DNA of 8,456 nucleotides from Profundicola sp964553105. GTDB lineage: Bacteria; Bacteroidota; Bacteroidia; Flavobacteriales; Weeksellaceae. The notes below the pieces were generated by a model, which was given only the letters and a program-made list of their open reading frames with translations, made no database searches and was not told where the DNA came from. Position 1 is the first letter of the stretch, and each line of letters starts with the position of its first letter. The position numbers were made by a program, and so were the translations under genes. Of this stretch, positions 1 through 6,577 are shown piece by piece. The DNA lies in NCBI GenBank assembly GCA_964553105.1, contig CAZKJO010000063.1, forward strand, positions 1 to 8,456, given 5' to 3'.

Positions 1-508
1 TGTTGTATTTTTATTAAACTCAATAGCTTTAATCATTTTTCCACCGATTGGCGGATGGTTAAATCTTACGCAAGACCAATTTGGAGTATGGTCTGCCATT
101 GCTATTCACGATACAAGTTCTGTAGTAGGCGCGGCTATGGAATATGGCGAAAGAGCATTAGAAGTTGCCACCACTGTTAAGTTGTCGAGGGCTTTATGGA
201 TTATTCCAGTTTCGTTTTTGTCGATGTGGATGTTCAAAGAAGGCGATAGCAAAGTAAAAGTACCATGGTTTATCATCTTATTTATTGTTGCGATTTTAAT
301 TAATACTTTCTTTGCGATTCCCGGTTTTATGGGAGATTCAATCGACTTTTTATCTAAATCTATTTTGGTTCTAACTATCTTTTTAGTTGGTGCTGGAATC
401 GATGTGAAAATGATTAGGGATGCAGGGTCAAAGCCGATTTTATTAGGCGTTTCTTTGTGGTTAATAATCTCGCTTTCTTCACTGGGAATAATTTTATTTG
501 TAAGTTAG
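1..508 (+). CDS. Putative sulfate exporter family transporter (YeiH-like), 5'-truncated
   Basis: The reading frame is open from base 2 to the TAG/TAA-delimited end at 508, giving 168 visible residues; the N-terminal part and start lie outside the window. The protein is a polytopic inner-membrane protein: four or five strongly hydrophobic segments are visible, and it ends in a hydrophobic helix. The conserved stretch around bases 101-160 (AIHDTSSVVGAA, followed by a YGE..ALEVATTVKL.RALWI block) is characteristic of the YeiH/UPF0324 family (conserved hypothetical 698). An ATG at 137 lies inside this conserved block, so it is not the real start. The family is annotated as putative sulfate exporters, but transport substrate is poorly established, so function here is by family only. 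It is followed by an 84-base spacer before the helicase gene, with no clear terminator. Confidence 0.85.
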   Translation, partial: VVFLLNSIALIIFPPIGGWLNLTQDQFGVWSAIAIHDTSSVVGAAMEYGERALEVATTVKLSRALWIIPVSFLSMWMFKEGDSKVKVPWFIILFIVAILINTFFAIPGFMGDSIDFLSKSILVLTIFLVGAGIDVKMIRDAGSKPILLGVSLWLIISLSSLGIILFVS

Positions 509-559
509 AAAGCAGCGATCACTTGTAATTGTTTATAAGTTATCAGGGCTAAATCAGCA

Positions 560-576
560 CTAATTTATTAAATTAG
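560..576. repeat. 17-base AT-rich palindrome upstream of the helicase gene
   Basis: CTAATTTA and TAAATTAG are perfect reverse complements around a single central T. The right arm ends in the AGGAG-like sequence (575-579) that lies 13 bases before the ATG at 593. It could be an operator half-site pair or a weak hairpin hiding the ribosome binding region. In DNA this AT-rich, short palindromes also occur by chance, so no function is claimed. Confidence 0.3.
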
Positions 577-592
577 GAGCAGAATTACTTTT

Positions 593-3500
593 ATGCTACA
601 ACCTAACAAAATCAAGATTTATAATGCTTCTGCGGGAGCAGGTAAAACCTATACTTTAGTTAAGGAATTTCTTTCGCTTTTATTCTTAAAGCCGGAGTCA
701 GACGCTTTCAAAAAGTTGTTGGCCATTACTTTCACCAACAAAGCAGCTAATGAAATGAAAGTGAGAATTGTAGAAAAATTACAAGAACTTACTGACTTGC
801 CTGATGAGGATTCAGAGATGAAAACAATGATGGAAGAAACAGGTTTGTCGCCAGATGCAATCCGCCTTAAATCTAGAAATATCCTAACTTCTATATTACA
901 TAATTATGGTTTGTTTGCTGTAAGCACCATCGATAAATTCAATCTTAGATTAATGCGAGCTTTCTCTCATGATCTTGGGATTTCGGTAAATTTTGATGTT
1001 GAAATGGATACCAGACAAATGCTTTCGGAGTCGGTTGATTTACTTTTTTCTGAACTCCAAGATGAAAAATTGTTGTCGGATATCATGTCGGATATTGCCT
1101 TAGAGAATCTATCAAATGATCAACGTTGGGATATTTCTGATGATATGATTCAGCAATCTAATGATTTGTTACAAGATAAATTTCTAGAACCATTACAACA
1201 GCTTCAGAAGTTGAGCCTAGAAGAGTTTAATGCTTTTAGAAATATGGTGAATCGTAAATATTTTGCGGCTAAATTTAATATTGACAAAGCAGCGAAAGAA
1301 GTTTTGGATTACACCAAGAACCAAGGATTAAGTATAGAAGATTTTAAATATAAAAACAATGGAAGTGTTCTTAAATATTTTTTAGATATAGAAAATGGAA
1401 AGTATCTTTTGTTTGGATCAAGAGCTGAGAAATTATTCGAAAGTGGAACTTACCTTTCTAATAAAAGTGCTGATATTGATGCTTTAACTTCAGTTATTGC
1501 TGATGCTTATGCTGTAATTCAAGAGAATTTACGTGATTATAATTTCTGGTCTAAAATTAAAAAGAAAATTAATCCTATTACGCTTCTCAATGAGGTGGAC
1601 AAGCGTTTGAATAAGGTTAAAGAAGAAAATAATATTCTATTAATAGGCGATTTTAATAAGATTATCAGTGATAATATAAAAGATCAACCCACGCCGTTTA
1701 TTTATGAAAAAATTGGAAATAGATATCATCATTACTTTATTGATGAGTTCCAGGATACATCTGATTTACAATGGCAAAACTTGCTTCCTTTAGTTTTAAA
1801 TGCATTGTCGGATGATATGACGGTAATGATTGTAGGAGATCCAAAGCAATCTATTTATCGATTCCGTGGTGGAAACCCTAATTTGATGATTGGGTTGGCA
1901 GATATGGAAGAAACAGATGATCGAATTCAAGTTGAGAGTCTACCTACCAATTGGCGAAGTTATCATGAGATAATTAATTTTAATAATGCGTTATATAAAT
2001 ATATTGGAGGAGGATTAAATCATCCTGGTTTTAAAGCTTTATATGAAAGTGCAAATCAAGAAGAAAATCACAAAAAAGGTGGATATGTACAATTAAGGTT
2101 TGAACCAAAACCACAGAAGGGGTCAGGCGAAAGTCATTTAGAAAACTGCATGTATAGACTCTTGGAGGATATTCAAAAGGCAGAAGAAAATGGATTTGCT
2201 TGGGAGGATATGGCGATTTTGGTTAGAACTAATTCACAAGGTCAGTTAATAGCAGAATATTTATCAGAGAAAGGATATCAAATCATTTCCAATGAATCTT
2301 TATTGCTTCAAAACTCAGATCATGTTCAGTTATTATTGGCGTTTATTCAATTCTTAACCAAGCCGACAAATAGTGAATTTAGGATTAATCTAATTTTAAG
2401 ATTGTATCAAAATCATATTTTAAATGTAGAGGATAAAACCGATTTTATTGCCAATCATATAGGTCTTAACGAAAATGATTTTATTCAAGCTTTGAAAGAA
2501 CGAGATGTTGATTTAGAATTTTTAAAATTACCATTTCAATCTTTTTATGACCAAGTTTCGGCAGCGGTACGAGCCTTTAGATTACAGGAAAACGCTAATG
2601 CTTATGTTTCCTTTTTTATGGATGAAATATTGAAATTTCAATATCAGCCAGATCCTACACCACAAGCATTTTTGGTGTTTTGGGAGCAAAAAGCTCATAA
2701 ATTAAGCATTGTAATTCCAGAAGGACAAAAGGCTATTCAATTATTGACACTCCATAAGTCTAAAGGATTGCAATTCCCGGTTGTTTTCTTGCCTTATATC
2801 ACTTGGGAACCAAAGTCTTCAGGAATTTGGATTCCGGTAGAGGATGAGAAGGTGAAACAGATTTATATTGAAGATTTAAATGATATGGAGCAAATGCCGG
2901 TTAAGGTGCAGGAAAGGATTGTTGAAGAAGAAATTCAGGCGGAATTGGATGCTCTAAATATGCTTTATGTTGCGACCACAAGAGCCGTTGAACAATTATA
3001 TATGGTGGCCGATGTTCCAGGTAAAAATGATTTACCTGTGGCTGCCTATTTATTTCATTTTGCTGGAAGACAAGAAGGTTTTGAGGATAATTGTATCAGT
3101 TTTGGTTCGCCTGAAAGAGTTTCAACACTTAAGGAGAGAAATAGCCAGAATCAAATGGTAGTTCCGTTTGTGAGCAGTGATTGGACACAGAAAGTTAAGA
3201 TTAGTGAGGAACATGCCTTGCTGTGGGATGATAGTCGTGTAGAAGCCTTAGAATATGGACGAAAAATGCACTCAGTTTTAGAGAAAATTAATCATATTTC
3301 TGAAACCGATGATGTGTTGGATCAATTCGAATTACAAGGTTTTATTACAGCAGAAGAAAAAGCTCAGCTATTGGTAGAACTGAAAAAATTATATGAACAT
3401 CAAGATTTGTCGGAACTGTTTAATGCAGAAGAGTTTTATAACGAAAGAGATTTTGTCGCCCCCGATGGAAGCTTATTTAGGCCAGATAGATTGGTAAAAT

Positions 3501-3667
3501 TAAATGAGGATTGGATTTTAATGGATTATAAAACGGGTGAACCTAAAAAGAAATATGAAAAGCAGGTGAATGATTATGCACAGTTTTTAACAGACTTAGG
3601 GATGCCTGTCAAAAGGAAGCTATTGATTTTCCTGGATCAAAAGGAAACAGTGGTGGAAGTTGATTAA
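593..3667 (+). CDS. UvrD/RecB-type helicase-nuclease (AddA-like, exodeoxyribonuclease V beta family)
   Basis: Superfamily 1A DNA helicase fused to a nuclease, expected to unwind and resect double-strand breaks for recombination. All helicase motifs are visible: Walker A ASAGAGKT (residues 12-19), motif Ia TFTNKAANEM (46-55), motif II DEFQDT (384-389), motif III GDPKQSIYRFRGG (415-427), motif IV NWRS (453-456), motif V TLHKSKGLQFP (719-729) and motif VI LYVATTRA with arginine finger R797. The C-terminus has the RecB/AddA nuclease pattern: G889xxxH893, then D965 in RPDR and D978-Y-K980 in DYKTG. Only two cysteines are seen in the whole protein, so it has no AddB-type iron-sulphur cluster. The length (1024 aa) fits Bacteroidota AddA-like proteins; AddA of Firmicutes is longer. 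An AddB partner would be expected, but neither neighbour is one. The ATG at 593 places Walker A near the N-terminus, as normal. Family call is firm; the name addA is not certain. Confidence 0.93.
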   Translation: MLQPNKIKIYNASAGAGKTYTLVKEFLSLLFLKPESDAFKKLLAITFTNKAANEMKVRIVEKLQELTDLPDEDSEMKTMMEETGLSPDAIRLKSRNILTSILHNYGLFAVSTIDKFNLRLMRAFSHDLGISVNFDVEMDTRQMLSESVDLLFSELQDEKLLSDIMSDIALENLSNDQRWDISDDMIQQSNDLLQDKFLEPLQQLQKLSLEEFNAFRNMVNRKYFAAKFNIDKAAKEVLDYTKNQGLSIEDFKYKNNGSVLKYFLDIENGKYLLFGSRAEKLFESGTYLSNKSADIDALTSVIADAYAVIQENLRDYNFWSKIKKKINPITLLNEVDKRLNKVKEENNILLIGDFNKIISDNIKDQPTPFIYEKIGNRYHHYFIDEFQDTSDLQWQNLLPLVLNALSDDMTVMIVGDPKQSIYRFRGGNPNLMIGLADMEETDDRIQVESLPTNWRSYHEIINFNNALYKYIGGGLNHPGFKALYESANQEENHKKGGYVQLRFEPKPQKGSGESHLENCMYRLLEDIQKAEENGFAWEDMAILVRTNSQGQLIAEYLSEKGYQIISNESLLLQNSDHVQLLLAFIQFLTKPTNSEFRINLILRLYQNHILNVEDKTDFIANHIGLNENDFIQALKERDVDLEFLKLPFQSFYDQVSAAVRAFRLQENANAYVSFFMDEILKFQYQPDPTPQAFLVFWEQKAHKLSIVIPEGQKAIQLLTLHKSKGLQFPVVFLPYITWEPKSSGIWIPVEDEKVKQIYIEDLNDMEQMPVKVQERIVEEEIQAELDALNMLYVATTRAVEQLYMVADVPGKNDLPVAAYLFHFAGRQEGFEDNCISFGSPERVSTLKERNSQNQMVVPFVSSDWTQKVKISEEHALLWDDSRVEALEYGRKMHSVLEKINHISETDDVLDQFELQGFITAEEKAQLLVELKKLYEHQDLSELFNAEEFYNERDFVAPDGSLFRPDRLVKLNEDWILMDYKTGEPKKKYEKQVNDYAQFLTDLGMPVKRKLLIFLDQKETVVEVD

Positions 3668-3716
3668 TGAAAATTGAATATTGAATATTGAAAAATGAAA
3701 AGTGAAGAGTGATTTA
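3661..3716. repeat. Degenerate tandem heptamer array, consensus TGAAnnn (8 units)
   Basis: From 3661, eight consecutive 7-base units each begin with TGA; five of the eight begin TGAA and have an A/T/G-rich tail (for example TGAATAT twice in a row at 3675-3688, then TGAAAAA and TGAAAAG). The spacing of TGA is exactly 7 bases throughout with no slips. The first unit, TGATTAA, contains the helicase gene's TAA stop (3665-3667), so the array is fused to the gene end. It is non-coding. Similar TGAA heptamers recur at 5286-5320. Confidence 0.8.
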
Positions 3717-3733
3717 AGTGTGTAGGCTTTTGA

Positions 3734-3780
3734 AAATATTTGCAAGAAATCATTGAGTTAGGAAATGCGTGCAAAAATTT
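3734..3780. other. Imperfect inverted repeat in the helicase-argH spacer
   Basis: Eleven-base arms at 3734-3744 and 3770-3780 pair with one A-A mismatch around a 25-base loop; the centre of the pairing is TTTGCA/TGCAAA. A U-rich stretch follows on the + strand. It could help end the helicase transcript before the argH promoter, but the stem is AT-rich and the loop long, so it is not a convincing intrinsic terminator. Confidence 0.25.
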
Positions 3781-3806
3781 ATCTTTTCACTAAATACAAT
3801 CTTCAC

Positions 3807-3839
3807 TTTGCCATAATCTATAGCTTTTTCATAACTTTG
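3807..3839 (+). promoter_or_regulatory. Bacteroidota-type promoter of argH
   Basis: TTTG at 3807-3810 and TAACTTTG at 3832-3839 are separated by 21 bases, matching the -33 TTTG / -7 TAnnTTTG promoter of Bacteroidota housekeeping sigma factor. Both boxes match exactly. Transcription would start around 3844-3847, leaving a leader of only about 15 bases before the ATG at 3861, with no Shine-Dalgarno sequence in it. No operator or leader peptide for arginine control is visible. Confidence 0.75.
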
Positions 3840-3860
3840 TGAAACTTCAAAAAATTTTAA

Positions 3861-5156
3861 ATGAAACTCTGGGACAAAGGCTTTACAGTCGACAAAAAAA
3901 TTGAAAACTTCACGATTGGAAAAGACAGAATTTTAGACATTTACATTGCCAAACACGACATGCTAGCTTCTAAAGCTCAGGCTAATATGTTGGCAAAAGT
4001 GGGTCTTTTATCTGACGAAGAAAATGAACAATTACAAAAAGGTCTAGATCAGCTTTTAGTTGATTTAGAAAAAGGAAACTTCGAGATTGACGAACATTTC
4101 GAGGATGTTCACAGTAAAATCGAAAGTGAATTGATCAAATTAACAGGGGATGCAGGAAAGAAAATCCACGTAGCACGTTCACGTAATGATCAAGTTTTAG
4201 TTGCCTTGCAATTATTCCAAAAGGAATATTTAGAAGACGTTACCGACAAAGTTCTCGAGTTGGTGGATATTATGCTTAAAAAAGCAGAAGAACACAAAAA
4301 TGACCTTTTGCCAGGTTATACACACTTCCAGGCGGCAATGCCCAATAGCTTTGGAATGTGGTTTACAGCCTATGCTGAAAACTTATTATCAGACTTAGCA
4401 TTCTTTAAAGCAGCTTACCACATTGCTGATCAGAATCCACTAGGCTCAGGAGCCGGATTCGGAACTAGTTTTCCTATCGATAGATTACAAACAACCAAAG
4501 AATTAGGATTCTCTGAATTAGCTGTTTCTTCGGTAGGCGCACAAATGTTGAGAGGTAAAACCGAGAAAGCTGTTGCCTCAGCATTGGCTATGATTTCTGG
4601 TACTTTATCTAAATTATCTTATGATTTAGTCATGTACAATAGTCAGGATTTAGGATTTGTAAAATTACCTAATGAAATGACAACGGGGTCTAGTATTATG
4701 CCACATAAAAAGAATCCGGATGTATTTGAGTTAACAAGAGCACATTGTAACAGAATTCAAGGGGTTCCTAATGATATCGCATTAATCATCAACAACTTGC
4801 CGAGTGGTTATCATAGAGACTTCCAGATATTGAAAGAGGTTTTATTTGAGCCAATGATGCAATTCGTAGATATTTTAGATATCTTGATTTTTGCATTACC
4901 TCAATTAGAGATTAAATCGGGCTATATGGATCAAGAAAAATATGATGGAATCTATACGGTAGAAAACATTAATTACTTAATCCAAAATGGAACTGCTTTC
5001 CGTGATGCTTACAAAGAAGTAGGATTATCTGTAGAAGATGGATCTTATGTTCCTCACAAGGAATTTAAAACGAGTCACATCGGTTCAATCCATAATTTAG
5101 GTATAGACTTAATTCAAGATAAAGTAAAGAGATTTAAATTAGTAGAAGATAAGTAG
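3861..5156 (+). CDS. argH: Argininosuccinate lyase
   Basis: Cytosolic homotetrameric enzyme that splits argininosuccinate into arginine and fumarate, the last step of arginine synthesis. It belongs to the fumarase/aspartase superfamily. The three conserved regions are present in order: HVARSRNDQ (residues 103-111), GYTH (152-155) with H155 as the proposed catalytic histidine, and the mobile-loop signature GSSIMPHKKNPD (276-287), whose S277/S278 pair contains the catalytic serine of the family. NPLGSGAGFGTSFPIDR (residues about 194-210) is the other conserved binding segment. At 431 aa it is slightly shorter than the 450-470 aa of most bacterial ArgH, as is usual in this phylum. The start, MKLWDKGF, matches the usual KLW opening of the family. 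No other arg gene is adjacent, so argH is separate from the rest of the pathway here. It has its own promoter at 3807-3839. Confidence 0.97.
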   Translation: MKLWDKGFTVDKKIENFTIGKDRILDIYIAKHDMLASKAQANMLAKVGLLSDEENEQLQKGLDQLLVDLEKGNFEIDEHFEDVHSKIESELIKLTGDAGKKIHVARSRNDQVLVALQLFQKEYLEDVTDKVLELVDIMLKKAEEHKNDLLPGYTHFQAAMPNSFGMWFTAYAENLLSDLAFFKAAYHIADQNPLGSGAGFGTSFPIDRLQTTKELGFSELAVSSVGAQMLRGKTEKAVASALAMISGTLSKLSYDLVMYNSQDLGFVKLPNEMTTGSSIMPHKKNPDVFELTRAHCNRIQGVPNDIALIINNLPSGYHRDFQILKEVLFEPMMQFVDILDILIFALPQLEIKSGYMDQEKYDGIYTVENINYLIQNGTAFRDAYKEVGLSVEDGSYVPHKEFKTSHIGSIHNLGIDLIQDKVKRFKLVEDK

Positions 5157-5204
5157 TGATAGGAATTAAGTAGACGCTAGTTGGTAGGCGGTACTTGGTT
5201 AGCA
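5156..5204. repeat. Degenerate tandem heptamer array after argH, consensus GTAGnnG
   Basis: Seven units of 7 bases can be read in one phase, starting at the final G of the argH stop codon. The four core units (5170-5197) all have TA at positions 2-3 and G at position 7, for example GTAGACG and GTAGGCG. The outer units (GTGATAG, GAATTAA, GTTAGCA) are weaker, so the edges are approximate. It is non-coding and more GC-rich than the surrounding spacer. Confidence 0.6.
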
Positions 5205-5285
5205 ACAGGGATAGTATTATTTAAAGAATATGCATTATTCATAAATTTAGTGCAGCTGTAGCTCTATAAGAGTGACCTTTTGTGT

Positions 5286-5320
5286 GTGAATCATGAACAG
5301 AAAATCGTGAACTGAAAACA
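5286..5320. repeat. Degenerate tandem heptamer array, consensus GTGAAnn (5 units)
   Basis: Five consecutive 7-base units all have AA at positions 4-5, and three of them contain TGAA (GTGAATC, ATGAACA, GTGAACT). The other two are GAAAATC and GAAAACA. The unit resembles the TGAAnnn array after the helicase gene and has the same orientation. It lies in the argH-zip spacer and is separated from the next array by four bases. Confidence 0.65.
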
Positions 5321-5324
5321 GCAC

Positions 5325-5380
5325 TTTCTAATTACTAATTTCCAAATACCATGTATTAATTACCGTCTACTAATCACTAA
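5325..5380. repeat. Degenerate tandem heptamer array, consensus TTACTAA (8 units)
   Basis: Eight unbroken 7-base units precede the zip promoter. By position, T is found in 7 of 8 units at position 2, C in 7 of 8 at position 4, and A in 7 of 8 at position 6. Example units are TTACTAA (5332-5338) and CTACTAA (5367-5373); the middle units are the most diverged. Read on the minus strand the unit becomes TTAGTAA, which resembles the GTAG array after argH. The array ends 5 bases before the zip -7 element and covers where a -33 box would be. Confidence 0.75.
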
Positions 5381-5385
5381 ATTTT

Positions 5386-5393
5386 TATCTTTG
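5386..5393 (+). promoter_or_regulatory. -7 promoter element abutting the zip gene start
   Basis: TATCTTTG is an exact match to the Bacteroidota -7 consensus TAnnTTTG. It ends four bases before the ATG at 5398, so transcription would start at or within a base or two of the start codon, giving a leaderless or nearly leaderless mRNA. No TTTG -33 box is found 19-21 bases upstream; that region is heptamer repeat. No Shine-Dalgarno sequence is present. Confidence 0.55.
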
Positions 5394-5397
5394 CCAA

Positions 5398-6075
5398 ATG
5401 ATCTTTATTGCTCTCATCGCAAGCGTTCTCATAGGTTCGTTGTTAGGATGGTATTTTAGTAAAACTAAGTTAATACCAAGTTTGTTATTAACCTTTAGCG
5501 GTGCGTTTTTATTAACGATCACAGTTTTAGAGATATTTCCTAAAATCTATGCATCCGATTTTCTGGTTACCAACGGTTTATTTATTCTGTTAGGCGTATT
5601 TATTCAACTTTTATTAGAAAGTATAACCAAAGGTGCGGAACATGGTCATATTCATACTTCAAAAAACAATGAATTTCCTTTAGCCATATTCGTTGGACTA
5701 TTTTTACATGCATTTATAGAAGGTGTTCCATTGCATTCTGATACTGACAATCATTTGTTGACTGCAATTGTGATTCATAAGATTCCAGTAGCCTTAATTT
5801 TATTCACATTTATTGCGAGCATTACAGATAAATGGCACAAGCAAGCCTTATTTATGTTGGTTTTTGCGTTAGCTAGTCCCATTGGATATTTAGTAGGAGA
5901 TTTTATTCCAACCGAGTGGATGATGCCAACCATGGCCATAGTTTCGGGTATATTTTTACATATTTCTACGGTTATTATCTTCGAAAGTTCAGATAACCAT
6001 AAACTAAAACAACGTAAAGTAATAAGTTTAGCACTAGGCTTTTTACTTGCTTACCTTACGTTGCACCAGCATTAA
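5398..6075 (+). CDS. ZIP-family metal (probably zinc) transporter
   Basis: Inner-membrane protein of 225 aa expected to import zinc or a similar divalent metal into the cytoplasm. About eight hydrophobic segments can be placed (roughly 1-20, 28-48, 55-74, 93-112, 120-140, 150-169, 177-196 and 207-222), as in ZIP proteins. The two metal-site helices are recognisable: HAFIEGVP in TM4 (H104, E108, G109; classical HNxPEG) and HKIP in TM5 (H127, P130; classical HExPHE). The TM5 acidic residues of the classical motif are replaced, which I recall as typical of the Bacteroidota branch. The loop between TM3 and TM4 is histidine-rich (H82, H84, H86), a common feature in this family. No in-frame ATG lies upstream before a stop at 5371, so the start at 5398 is well supported. 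No Zur-like operator was recognised. It converges on the DUF423 gene with a 23-base gap. Confidence 0.85.
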   Translation: MIFIALIASVLIGSLLGWYFSKTKLIPSLLLTFSGAFLLTITVLEIFPKIYASDFLVTNGLFILLGVFIQLLLESITKGAEHGHIHTSKNNEFPLAIFVGLFLHAFIEGVPLHSDTDNHLLTAIVIHKIPVALILFTFIASITDKWHKQALFMLVFALASPIGYLVGDFIPTEWMMPTMAIVSGIFLHISTVIIFESSDNHKLKQRKVISLALGFLLAYLTLHQH

Positions 6076-6098
6076 GCTGTAAATGTAATTGGTTGTGT

Positions 6099-6485
6099 TT
6101 ATTTATACATTCTAATGAAGTAGTATAAAAGCATTCCCCAACCAACTAACATTAGCGTTCCGCCCACAGGTGTGATAGGACCTAATATTTTAGATGGAAC
6201 ATTGATTTTCTCAGAAAAGGCTAAGAAATAAATACTCACAGAGAACATAAAACTACCCACCATAATCAATCGGGCTGCGTTTTTCTCTATGCCAGTGGTG
6301 AAATCTAAAAAGAATCCTAGAATCAATAAAGTTAGGGCGCTATACATCATATAACGTACACCAACTTCAAAGCTAGCCAACTTCTCCACAGAGATCATAT
6401 CTTTGAATGCATGTGCTCCAAATGCTCCTAAAATAATAGAAAGCATACCGTAGAAAGCACCAACAATTAAAACAAGTTGTTTCAT
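6099..6485 (-). CDS. DUF423 family membrane protein (YgdD/TMEM256-like)
   Basis: Small inner-membrane protein of 128 aa with four predicted helices (about 3-21, 46-62, 70-90 and 106-124). The family hallmarks are present: GAFGAHAF (20-27) at the end of the first helix, F.VG.RY..Y.AL (39-51) leading into the second, and the GPITPVGGTLMLVGW block (102-116) near the C-terminus. Members occur in many bacteria and in eukaryotes as TMEM256, but no biochemical role is established, so none is assigned. Length is normal for the family. The gene follows the beta-barrel gene on the same strand by 92 bases, but a hairpin lies between them, so it is probably transcribed separately. A near-consensus -7 element (TAAATTTT on the minus strand, 6493-6500, 7 of 8 matches) lies just before the start and is only weak evidence for its own promoter. 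Confidence 0.88.
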   Translation of the reverse strand: MKQLVLIVGAFYGMLSIILGAFGAHAFKDMISVEKLASFEVGVRYMMYSALTLLILGFFLDFTTGIEKNAARLIMVGSFMFSVSIYFLAFSEKINVPSKILGPITPVGGTLMLVGWGMLLYYFIRMYK

Positions 6486-6523
6486 AATTTGTAAAATTTA
6501 GTTTCTAAAAACTTATTTAAATA

Positions 6524-6553
6524 AATAAAGGACCATAAAAATAGTCCTTTATT
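6524..6553 (-). terminator. Probable intrinsic terminator of the beta-barrel gene
   Basis: AATAAAGGAC (6524-6533) and GTCCTTTATT (6544-6553) form a perfect 10-base stem around a 10-base A-rich loop, starting 24 bases beyond the stop of the beta-barrel gene. On the minus strand the stem runs directly into TATTTAAAT, which is U-rich but lacks a long U run. The stem is symmetric and could also act on the + strand, although no + strand gene reads towards it except the zip gene, with DUF423 in between. Confidence 0.65.
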
Positions 6554-6577
6554 ATATAAATGTTATTTTAAATATGA

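Noticed and set aside
137..508. A separate short gene starting at ATG 137
   Set aside because: The same frame is open back to base 2 and the upstream residues belong to the conserved YeiH-family block, so 137 is an internal methionine.
509..592. Promoter for the helicase gene
   Set aside because: Only 7-of-8 matches to TAnnTTTG were found (around 493-500 and 586-593), none with a TTTG box at the right distance, which is expected by chance in AT-rich DNA.
2967..3161. 64-codon open frame on the + strand inside the helicase gene
   Set aside because: It overlaps motif VI and following sequence of the helicase in another frame, has no recognisable protein features, and the helicase frame is intact and conserved throughout.
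3661..3716. CRISPR-like array or STRR-type element of cyanobacteria
   Set aside because: Units are 7 bases with no spacers, so it is not CRISPR. Heptamer repeats known from cyanobacteria have similar unit length, but nothing else in the window is cyanobacterial, and no sequence relation can be claimed.
5205..5285. Possible small RNA or terminator between argH and the first TGAA array
   Set aside because: Only short inverted repeats are visible (for example GAATA/TATTC and CTC/GAG with five-base loops), with no GC-rich stem, no U tail and no tRNA-like fold.
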